Source of the DNA: Chloroflexota bacterium | Lineage (GTDB): Bacteria > Chloroflexota > Limnocylindria > Limnocylindrales > CSP1-4 | Direction of reading: 5' to 3' | Length of the DNA stretch: 5,618 bases | NCBI GenBank assembly: GCA_013695505.1 | Contig: JACDAH010000128.1 | Coordinates: forward strand, 1 to 5,618 | Shown here: positions 1-5,618 of the stretch, piece by piece | Layout: the number at the start of each line of letters is the position of its first letter | Numbering within the stretch: position 1 is the first letter of the stretch | Program-made: the position numbers and the translations under genes | The notes under the pieces: generated by a model | Databases searched by the model: none | Seen by the model: the letters and a program-made list of their open reading frames with translations, nothing else | Told to the model about the DNA's origin: nothing

Positions 1-1
1 G

Positions 2-970
2 ACCGAGACCCCGGCCCCCACTCGCCACCAGGCTGCCGCGCCCCGCAACCTCGACGACGCGATCGCCTACTTCGAGGGCGAATTCGTCGCGCTGCGCGAC
101 GCCAAGGTCAGCATCATGACCCACGCGTTCATGTATGGGACAGCGACGTTCGAGGGCATCCGCGCCTACTGGAACGCAGATCAGGGCAAGCTCTACGGTC
201 TCAAGATCCGCGAGCACGTCGAACGGATCCGGCAGTCGTGCCGGATCCTGCTGATGGAGAACGTGCCATCGGTCGACGAGTTGACCAGGCTGATCGTCGA
301 GACCGTTCGGCGCAACCACTTCCGCGAGGACGCCTATATCCGGCCGTCCTTCTACAAGTCGACGAAGGCGATCGGCGTCCGCCTCCACCACCTCGAGAAC
401 GAGCTCTACATCATCGCGATCCCGTTCGGGAACTACGTCGACACGGAGTCCGGGATCCGGGTGATGACCTCGACGTGGCGGCGGAACGCGGACGAGGCCC
501 TGCCGGCCCGCGGCAAGATCGTGGGCGGCTACGTCAACATGGCCTTCCAGAAATCCGAGGCCGAGATGAACGGCTACGACGAGGCGATCGTCCTCACGGC
601 GGGCGGCCACGTCAACGAGGCGTCCGCGGCGAACGTGTTCGTCGTCCGGGACGGGGTGGCCCTCACCCCGCCGGTCAACGACGACCTGCTCGAAGGCGTG
701 ACCCGCAAGGCGATGATGGAGCTCCTCGCGAACGAGAAGGTCCCGGTCCTCGAACGCTCGATCGATCGCTCCGAGCTGTACGTCGCCGACGAGATGTTCC
801 TGTGCGGGACGGGCGTCCAGATCTCACCCGTGACCGAGATCGATCACCGACCGATCGGCTCCGGCCAGGTCGGCCCGATCACGTCGCTGGTCAAGGAGCG
901 CTACTTCGACGCCGTGCGCGGCAAGCTCCCGCAGTACCAGCACTGGCTCACGGAGATCCCGGCCGACTGA
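2..970 (+). CDS. ilvE: Branched-chain amino acid aminotransferase, 5' end cut by window
   Basis: PLP-dependent fold-type IV transaminase that interconverts isoleucine, leucine and valine with their 2-keto acids using glutamate/2-oxoglutarate; cytoplasmic. The frame is open from base 2 and has no ATG, GTG or TTG before the ATG at 116. That ATG is internal: the conserved N-terminal strand (FEGEFVALRDAKVSIMTHAF) spans it, so the true start lies left of the window. 322 residues are visible, numbered here from base 2. The family hallmarks are YGTATFEGIRAYW (about 45-57), the PLP lysine in ARGKIVGGY (Lys172, codon 515-517), the cofactor-binding glutamate in VNEASAANVF (Glu206), LLEGVTRKAM (229-238) and the substrate-side loop CGTGVQISPVTEID. 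Length is slightly above the roughly 300-310 residues usual for the family, owing to an Ala/Pro/Thr-rich N-terminal stretch. Stop TGA at 968-970; the next gene converges 24 bp away. D-amino-acid transaminase or aminodeoxychorismate lyase are alternatives in the same fold, but the EGIRAYW motif and full pattern favour IlvE. Confidence 0.93.
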   Translation, partial: TETPAPTRHQAAAPRNLDDAIAYFEGEFVALRDAKVSIMTHAFMYGTATFEGIRAYWNADQGKLYGLKIREHVERIRQSCRILLMENVPSVDELTRLIVETVRRNHFREDAYIRPSFYKSTKAIGVRLHHLENELYIIAIPFGNYVDTESGIRVMTSTWRRNADEALPARGKIVGGYVNMAFQKSEAEMNGYDEAIVLTAGGHVNEASAANVFVVRDGVALTPPVNDDLLEGVTRKAMMELLANEKVPVLERSIDRSELYVADEMFLCGTGVQISPVTEIDHRPIGSGQVGPITSLVKERYFDAVRGKLPQYQHWLTEIPAD

Positions 971-994
971 GGGCTCGTGGGTCTCGCTGGGCCG
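971..994. other. Convergent intergenic gap between ilvE and the LCP gene
   Basis: Only 24 bp separate the two stop codons. The five bases ending ilvE (966-970, ACTGA) are complementary to 995-999 (TCAGT), so a weak 5-bp stem with a 24-nt loop could form. It is not GC-rich and has no T-run on either side, so I do not call it a terminator. The two transcripts probably read into each other's 3' ends. Confidence 0.5.
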
Positions 995-2833
995 TCAGTT
1001 CGCGGGTGGCGGCGTGCGGTTCGGCGTCTGCGTACCGGTCGTGATGATCACGTCGACCGAGATCCGCGGATCGGTCTTGAGCTGAACCTTCACCTTGAAT
1101 GTCGACTCGAGGAACGTGACCGTCTCGGTGAGGCGCGTCTCCGCTCCGTTGTACACGACGATGCGGGTCGCCGACGCTCCCGTCACGTCGGGCCGGGTCG
1201 TCGGCGCCGACGCCGTCAGGCCGTAGTACTCGAGATAGGCCGCCAGCGACGACGCCTGGCCGTCGCGGCCGCTGCCGTTCAGGACCCAGATCGAGCCGTG
1301 CTCCTGGCCGAGGGCGGCCCGCGTGTCCTCGAGCTGGGGATCGACCTTGAACGCATTCGCGACAGCGCTCCGGATCAGGTCGGCGTTCGGCAGGTACTTG
1401 TACACCGGCGCACCGGGGCCGGTCTGGGTGCCATAGCGCGGGAACGAGAACACGTACGAGCGGATGTTCTTCGTGTCGACACCGCCGGCAAGGCCGGCGA
1501 GCTTCGCGAGCTCTGATTGAGGGATATCGGTCTTGACCGTCGCCTTGAACGCCGCGAGCAGCTCCGGGATCCGCGGCACGAGGTTGGCGATGTTCGCCTG
1601 CTCGCGGAGCGACGTCAGGACGCGCTGCTGGCGGTAGCCGCGATCGAAGTCGTCCGAGCCGTGGCGCGATCGAGCGTAGACGAGTGCCTGAGCCCCCGTC
1701 ATGTGCTGGATCCCGGCGGGGATGTAGACCCGTGACAGGCGCCCCGTGTCGCTCGGATACTTCTCGTCGAGGACCGGGACCTGGACGTTGATCGTCACCC
1801 CGCCGACCGCGTCGACGACCTTCTTGAACCCGGCGAAGTTGACCTCCACGAAGTACTTGATGTCGAGCTGGTAGAGATAGCCGAGGACCGACTTGAGCGC
1901 GTTGTAGCCGCGCGTCCGGCTGGTGCCCGCGACGAGGTCGGCCCGGTTCCGCGTCTGGGTGAAGAGCGAGTTGATCTTGTTCGGGTAAACCCCACCGAAG
2001 TTCGCGTAGGCGTTGCGCAGCGGGCCCGGCGGCAGGGCCAGGTCGCTCGAGTCGCGCGGCAGGCTGAACATCGCGACCTGCTTGGTGACCGGGTCAATCG
2101 AGACGACGATCAGGGTGTCGGTGTTGTATGTGCCGTCGCCCGGGCGCTGGTCGGAGCCGATCAGGAGGATGTTCAGCCGCTCGGTGCCGTTCCAGGGCGG
2201 GATCGTGGCATTCGGCAGGGCCGAACTCTGGACCGGCGGCTCGTACAACGACGGCGACGGAGTATCGAGCGGTTCGTCTGTCGGCTCCTGTGAGCCGTCT
2301 GGGCTGGGTGACGCGGTCGCGTCGCAGTCGGCGGTGTCCGCCCGGTCGTTGGAGATGAAGACGCACGGGTCGTCGAGGGCGCCCATTGCGAGAAGGTCGT
2401 AGCGGGCGACCACCACGTGCCCGCCCGACATCACGAGGATGACCGCGAGGAGACCCGCGACCGAGATCGCGTTGAAGGCGAGCCTGGGGCGGCCCAGTCG
2501 CCCGCCGCCGCTCATTGCCTGGGCGTTGAGGAAGACCGTCACGCGGTAGGCGTCGACGATTGCAACCAGCCGGTAGACGAGAAGGACGAGGTTGAGGACG
2601 AACACGCCCGGCAGGACCGGCGGCGCGAGGGCGAACTCGATCAGGCGGGGCGGGTCCATCCGGAGGACGATGCCGGCGGCAAGCGCCCCGATCAGGATCG
2701 GCGGCGCCGCGAACCCGAGGGCGCGCTGGTACGCCCCGGCATACGCGTGGCCGAGACCCGGAAAGAGAAGGGAGAGAACGGCTGCGACGAATGGCGATCT
2801 CGCCCGCGGTCTCGGCTCCGGCGCTCGCTGCAT
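995..2833 (-). CDS. LytR-CpsA-Psr family cell-wall glycopolymer ligase with N-terminal multi-segment membrane region and LytR_C domain
   Basis: LCP enzymes move anionic or other glycopolymers from a polyprenyl-phosphate carrier onto peptidoglycan outside the membrane. 612 residues from the ATG at 2833-2831. Order: basic N-terminus (1-12); hydrophobic segments at about 13-33, 40-58, 73-97 and 119-147; Pro/Ser/Thr/Asp/Glu-rich linker (about 155-215); LCP domain (219-410); LytR_C domain (about 513-600). LCP marks: LNILLIGSDQR (Asp228, Arg230), NTDT (Asp239; many homologues have RSDT), FSLPRDS (Arg260, Asp261), KINSLF, YFVEVNFAGF, VDAVGGV, and ARSRHGSDDFDRGYRQQR (Arg388, Arg390, Arg398, Arg401), the metal/phosphate-binding set. 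LytR_C begins at IWVLNGSG. The frame stays open upstream to an ATG at 3127, but that would lie inside ileS and lacks family similarity; no GTG or TTG lies just upstream of 2833. No Shine-Dalgarno precedes 2833, so translation may be leaderless. Which polymer it attaches cannot be read from the sequence. Confidence 0.92.
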   Translation of the reverse strand: MQRAPEPRPRARSPFVAAVLSLLFPGLGHAYAGAYQRALGFAAPPILIGALAAGIVLRMDPPRLIEFALAPPVLPGVFVLNLVLLVYRLVAIVDAYRVTVFLNAQAMSGGGRLGRPRLAFNAISVAGLLAVILVMSGGHVVVARYDLLAMGALDDPCVFISNDRADTADCDATASPSPDGSQEPTDEPLDTPSPSLYEPPVQSSALPNATIPPWNGTERLNILLIGSDQRPGDGTYNTDTLIVVSIDPVTKQVAMFSLPRDSSDLALPPGPLRNAYANFGGVYPNKINSLFTQTRNRADLVAGTSRTRGYNALKSVLGYLYQLDIKYFVEVNFAGFKKVVDAVGGVTINVQVPVLDEKYPSDTGRLSRVYIPAGIQHMTGAQALVYARSRHGSDDFDRGYRQQRVLTSLREQANIANLVPRIPELLAAFKATVKTDIPQSELAKLAGLAGGVDTKNIRSYVFSFPRYGTQTGPGAPVYKYLPNADLIRSAVANAFKVDPQLEDTRAALGQEHGSIWVLNGSGRDGQASSLAAYLEYYGLTASAPTTRPDVTGASATRIVVYNGAETRLTETVTFLESTFKVKVQLKTDPRISVDVIITTGTQTPNRTPPPAN

Positions 2834-2840
2834 CGCAGGG

Positions 2841-2847
2841 TAGGATA
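2841..2847. promoter_or_regulatory. Candidate overlapping -10 elements on both strands (TAGGATA)
   Basis: Read on the + strand, TAGGAT matches TATAAT at 4 of 6 positions including the key T1, A2 and T6. Read on the - strand, TATCCT matches at T1, A2, T3 and T6. On the - strand 8 nt separate it from the LCP start codon, a spacing close to that of leaderless promoters. On the + strand it would give an ileS leader of about 80 nt. No convincing -35 hexamer stands at 16-18 bp for either direction; for the - strand the nearest is TCGACG at 19 bp. Confidence 0.3.
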
Positions 2848-2925
2848 CTCGGACACCGTTCGCCGTCGTCGACCGCTGCCCCGCGCCGGTTCCAGCTCCG
2901 ATCGACCGCGGATCCGACTCCAGCC

Positions 2926-2929
2926 GAGG
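2926..2929 (+). promoter_or_regulatory. Weak ribosome binding site of ileS
   Basis: GAGG lies 4 nt before the ATG at 2934. It is short and close, but it is the only purine run there and it supports this start. No in-frame ATG, GTG or TTG occurs in the 60 bases upstream, and the encoded FRPVSAKPDF matches the usual N-terminal beginning of IleRS. Confidence 0.4.
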
Positions 2930-2933
2930 CCCG

Positions 2934-5618
2934 ATGTTCCGACCCGTCAGCGCGAAACCCGACTTCGTCGCCCAGGAGCACGAGCTCCTGACCGAGTGGC
3001 GAGAGCGTCGGATGTTCGAGCGCCTCCGCGCCCGGAACGCGGGTGGCCCGCGCTGGAGCTTCCTCGATGGGCCGATCACGGCCAACAACCCGATGGGCGT
3101 CCACCACGCGTGGGGCCGGGCGTACAAGGACCTCTACCAGCGCTTCCACGCGATGCTCGGCGAGGATCAGCGCTACCAGAATGGCTTCGACTGCCAGGGG
3201 CTGTGGGTCGAGGTCAACGTCGAGCGCGACCTGGGGTTCACGAACAAGCGCGACATCGAGGACTTCGGCATCGCCGAGTTCGTGTCGCTTTGCAAGCAGC
3301 GCGTCCTGACCTTCGCTGCCCGCCAGACCGAGCAGTCGATCCGGCTCGGGATGTGGATGGACTGGAACGACCCCGACGAGCTCCGCCGGCTGCGCGACCT
3401 CCTCGCCACCGACCCGGCTTCGACCACCACGATCCAGGGCCCCGACGGGCCAGTTACCGATACCGTCGAAATGCTCGTCGGGCGGCTCGGGATGCCCGAT
3501 GTCGGCGGCAGCTACTTCACGTTCAGCAATGAGAACAACGACCTGATCTGGGGTTTCCTCAAGGAGGTCCACGCGCGGGGCTGGCTGTACAAGGGCCACG
3601 ACACGATGCCGTGGTGCGCTCGCTGCGGGACCGGCATCTCCCAGGCGGAGATGAACGAGGGGTACGCCGACCGCGACGACCCGGGCCTGACCGTCCGATT
3701 CCCGCTCGTCGATCGGCCCGGCGAGGGCCTCCTCGTCTGGACGACGACGCCGTGGACCCTGACCTCGAACGTGGCCGCGGCGGTGGGCGCGGAGCTGCGC
3801 TACGTCAAGGTCCGCCAGGGTGAGGATCTCCACTGGCTCGCCAAGGGCACCCTCAAACAGGCCCTCGAAGGCCAATTCGAGGTCGTCGAGGAGCTGACCG
3901 GGAGCGACCTGGTCGGATGGCGCTACGAAGGCCCCTTCGACGAGCTGCCGGCGGTCCGCGCAGCCTTTGCCGCCGGCGCTTCGCCGATCGCGGCCGACGC
4001 GCCATACGAGCACCGCGTCGTCGCCTGGGACGAGGTCGGCGAGGACGAGGGGACCGGGATCGTCCACATCGCGCCCGGCTGCGGCGCCGAGGACCACGCC
4101 CTCGGCAAGAAGCTCGGCCTGCCGATGATCGCGCCCCTCGATGACAGCGGGATCGTGATCGACGGGTTCGGCTCGCTGACCGGCCGCGACGTCCGCGACG
4201 TGACCGATCCGATCGTGGAGCACCTGAAGCGCGAGGACCGGTTCTACCGCCTCGAGACCATCACCCACCGCTACCCACACTGCTGGCGCTGCCAGACGCC
4301 GCTCGTCTTCCGCCTGGTCGACGAGTGGTACATCTCCATGGGCCCGGTCTATGCCAAGCCGCGGTCGGAGGTGACGGCCGCCGAGGTCGATGCCAGCCTG
4401 CGCTACCAGATCATGGAGGTCGTCGACCAGATCCGGTGGATCCCGGGCTTCGGCTACGAGCGTGAGCTCGACTGGCTGATCAACATGCACGACTGGATGA
4501 TCAGCAAGAAGCGCTACTGGGGGCTGGCGCTGCCGATCTACGACTGCAAGGCGTGCGGCACGTTCGACGTGGTCGGCGGCCGCGATGAGCTGGAACAGCG
4601 CGCGGTCGCGGGCTGGGAGCGGTTCGACGGCCACACGCCGCACCGGCCGTTCATCGACGAGGTCACGATCGCGTGCCCGTCGTGCGGCGAGCCGGTCGAG
4701 CGGATCCGCGACGTCGGCAACCCCTGGCTCGACGCCGGGATCGTGCCGTTCTCGACGCTCCACCACCGCGAGGACCCGGAATATTGGCGGCAGTGGTTCC
4801 CGGCCGACTTCATCACCGAGAGCTTCCCCGGCCAGTTCCGCAACTGGTTCTACTCGATGCTGGCGATGTCGACGGTCCTCCGGCGCGAGCCGCCGTTCAA
4901 GACGATCTTCGGCTACGCCCTCGTCTTCGGCGAGGACGACAGGCCGATGCACAAGAGCTCGGGCAACGCGATCGACTTCGACGAGGCGGCCGAGCGGATG
5001 GGCGTCGACGTCATGCGCTGGATGTTCGCCAAGGCCCGGCCCGAGGAGAACATCCTCTTCGGCTGGCACGCCGCCGACGAAGCCCGCCGCGAGCTGCTCG
5101 TCCTCTGGAACGTGTATTCCTTCTTCGTGACCTACGCTCGATTGGCTGAGTGGACGCCGCATGGCGAAGCCCCCACCGCCGGAACGGGCACCGTCCTGGA
5201 CCGCTGGATCCGGTCACGGGCCGCGGCGACGGCTGCGGTCGTCGGCGATCGCCTGGCCGATACGGACGCCGTGGCGGCCGCACGGGCGATCTCGACCTAC
5301 ATGGACGACCTTTCGACCTGGTACCTCCGCCTGTCGCGGCGGCGGTTCTCGCGGAACGAGGACGCGGCTGACCGCGATGCCGCCTTCCAGACCCTCCACG
5401 CCGCCCTCCTTGCCCTGACCCGGTTCGCGGCGCCGATCCTGCCGTTCCTGACCGACACGATCTACGGCAACCTGGCGGCCGACGTCGAGGGCGCCGCCGA
5501 TTCGGTCCACCTGACCTCCTGGCCGGCCGACGAGACGGCGCCCGCCCGCGACGAGCCGCTCGAGCGGACGATGGCCCTTGCCCGCTCCGCGGTGGAGCTG
5601 GCGCGGACGCTCCGCGGA
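2934..5618 (+). CDS. ileS: Isoleucyl-tRNA synthetase, 3' end cut by window; altered HIGH and KMSKS motifs
   Basis: Class I aminoacyl-tRNA synthetase that charges tRNA(Ile) with isoleucine and hydrolyses mischarged Val-tRNA(Ile); cytoplasmic. 895 residues are visible with no stop; full IleRS is about 950-1100. Order: N-terminal Rossmann half with NNPMGVHHAWGRAYKD (52-66), where HIGH reads GVHH; WMDW (141-144) followed by an extra segment (145-193); CxxC at 228/231; editing domain with WTTTPWTLTSN (269-279) and VHIAPGCGAEDH (377-388); CWRC (450-453); MISKKRYWG (522-530); CxxC pairs at 538/541 and 581/584; PMHKSSGN (671-678) in place of KMSKSxGN; anticodon-binding domain from about 752 with DDLSTWYLRLSRRRF (791-805). 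The paired CxxC insert after RYWG resembles type 2 (eukaryote-like) IleRS. ValRS or LeuRS is less likely given CWRC and the DDLSxWYxRxSRRRF pattern. It diverges from the LCP gene across 100 bp and no T-box is visible. Confidence 0.93.
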   Translation, partial: MFRPVSAKPDFVAQEHELLTEWRERRMFERLRARNAGGPRWSFLDGPITANNPMGVHHAWGRAYKDLYQRFHAMLGEDQRYQNGFDCQGLWVEVNVERDLGFTNKRDIEDFGIAEFVSLCKQRVLTFAARQTEQSIRLGMWMDWNDPDELRRLRDLLATDPASTTTIQGPDGPVTDTVEMLVGRLGMPDVGGSYFTFSNENNDLIWGFLKEVHARGWLYKGHDTMPWCARCGTGISQAEMNEGYADRDDPGLTVRFPLVDRPGEGLLVWTTTPWTLTSNVAAAVGAELRYVKVRQGEDLHWLAKGTLKQALEGQFEVVEELTGSDLVGWRYEGPFDELPAVRAAFAAGASPIAADAPYEHRVVAWDEVGEDEGTGIVHIAPGCGAEDHALGKKLGLPMIAPLDDSGIVIDGFGSLTGRDVRDVTDPIVEHLKREDRFYRLETITHRYPHCWRCQTPLVFRLVDEWYISMGPVYAKPRSEVTAAEVDASLRYQIMEVVDQIRWIPGFGYERELDWLINMHDWMISKKRYWGLALPIYDCKACGTFDVVGGRDELEQRAVAGWERFDGHTPHRPFIDEVTIACPSCGEPVERIRDVGNPWLDAGIVPFSTLHHREDPEYWRQWFPADFITESFPGQFRNWFYSMLAMSTVLRREPPFKTIFGYALVFGEDDRPMHKSSGNAIDFDEAAERMGVDVMRWMFAKARPEENILFGWHAADEARRELLVLWNVYSFFVTYARLAEWTPHGEAPTAGTGTVLDRWIRSRAAATAAVVGDRLADTDAVAAARAISTYMDDLSTWYLRLSRRRFSRNEDAADRDAAFQTLHAALLALTRFAAPILPFLTDTIYGNLAADVEGAADSVHLTSWPADETAPARDEPLERTMALARSAVELARTLRG

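Larger units (their letters stand above)
2834..2933. promoter_or_regulatory. Divergent promoter region between the LCP gene and ileS
   Basis: This 100-bp gap must hold the promoters of both outward-reading genes unless ileS is read from further upstream. Its only AT-rich patch is TAGGATACT at 2841-2849. I see no T-box antiterminator motif on the ileS strand, no strong hairpin with a T-run and no long inverted repeat. Short palindromes (GTCGAC, CGATCG, CGGATCCG at 2909-2916) are present, as expected by chance in such GC-rich DNA. Confidence 0.6.

Noticed and set aside
966..999. Possible bidirectional terminator hairpin between the convergent stops
   Set aside because: The stem is only 5 bp (ACTGA/TCAGT) with a 24-nt loop and no T-run on either strand.
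977..1516. + strand reading frame opposite the end of the LCP gene
   Set aside because: It lies antisense to a well-supported coding region and its product is Arg-rich with no family features; typical GC-rich shadow.
2881..2894. TGGAACCGGCGCGG on the - strand, resembling the T-box antiterminator TGGNACCGCG
   Set aside because: It has an extra G, faces the LCP gene rather than ileS, and has no surrounding Stem I or terminator. T-boxes control amino-acid-related genes, not LCP ligases, so chance similarity is most likely.
2834..3127. Upstream extension of the LCP frame to an ATG at 3127 (98 extra codons)
   Set aside because: It would overlap ileS antisense, shows no similarity to LCP N-termini, and includes the whole divergent intergenic region. 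The ATG at 2833 precedes a sensible basic-then-hydrophobic start.
2094..5162. Uninterrupted 1022-codon reading frame on the - strand, antisense to ileS and overlapping the LCP gene in another frame
   Set aside because: Over ileS it is in exact register with the sense codons, so it stays open simply because TTA, CTA and TCA codons are avoided in this GC-rich gene. Its product is an Arg/Asp/Val/Leu/Pro/Glu-heavy string with no recognisable motif, while both sense genes are clear family members.
1..5618. A new defence, mobile or biosynthetic system
   Set aside because: The window holds three recognisable housekeeping genes with tight spacing. There are no direct or inverted repeats, transposase, integrase, toxin-antitoxin or RNA-gene signals, and no unexplained gap longer than 100 bp.

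Overview
This is a GC-rich (about two-thirds G+C by eye) bacterial housekeeping region. It holds three large genes and almost no non-coding DNA. The GC-rich, G/C-ending codons, the form of the isoleucyl-tRNA synthetase and the LytR-CpsA-Psr (LCP) wall-polymer ligase point to a monoderm, high-GC lineage. My best guess is an uncultivated Chloroflexota group (Limnocylindria/Ellin6529-like). That placement rests on remembered similarity of the synthetase and is an inference.

Layout: (1) 2-970, + strand, is a branched-chain amino acid aminotransferase (IlvE) whose start lies left of the window. (2) 995-2833, - strand, is a 612-residue membrane protein with an N-terminal cluster of hydrophobic segments, a Pro/Ser/Thr-rich extracellular linker, an LCP phosphotransferase domain and a LytR_C domain. 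It converges on ilvE with a 24-bp gap. (3) 2834-2933 is a 100-bp divergent intergenic region carrying the only AT-rich patch, a possible back-to-back -10 element. (4) 2934 to the right edge, + strand, is isoleucyl-tRNA synthetase (IleS), 895 residues visible, 3' end cut by the window.

The genes do not form an operon. IlvE performs the last transamination in isoleucine, leucine and valine synthesis and IleS loads isoleucine on tRNA, so both concern isoleucine, but an oppositely oriented wall-assembly gene separates them and no shared control is visible. No RNA genes, mobile elements, CRISPR arrays or long repeats were found.

I see no new multigene system. The item most worth a second look is the synthetase. 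Both class I catalytic signatures are altered (HIGH reads GVHH, KMSKS reads PMHKS) while the editing-site residues are intact, and there is an extra segment of about 46 residues near the active-site fold. A swapped GxHH motif is, to my knowledge, associated with mupirocin hyper-resistance in some type 2 IleRS enzymes.
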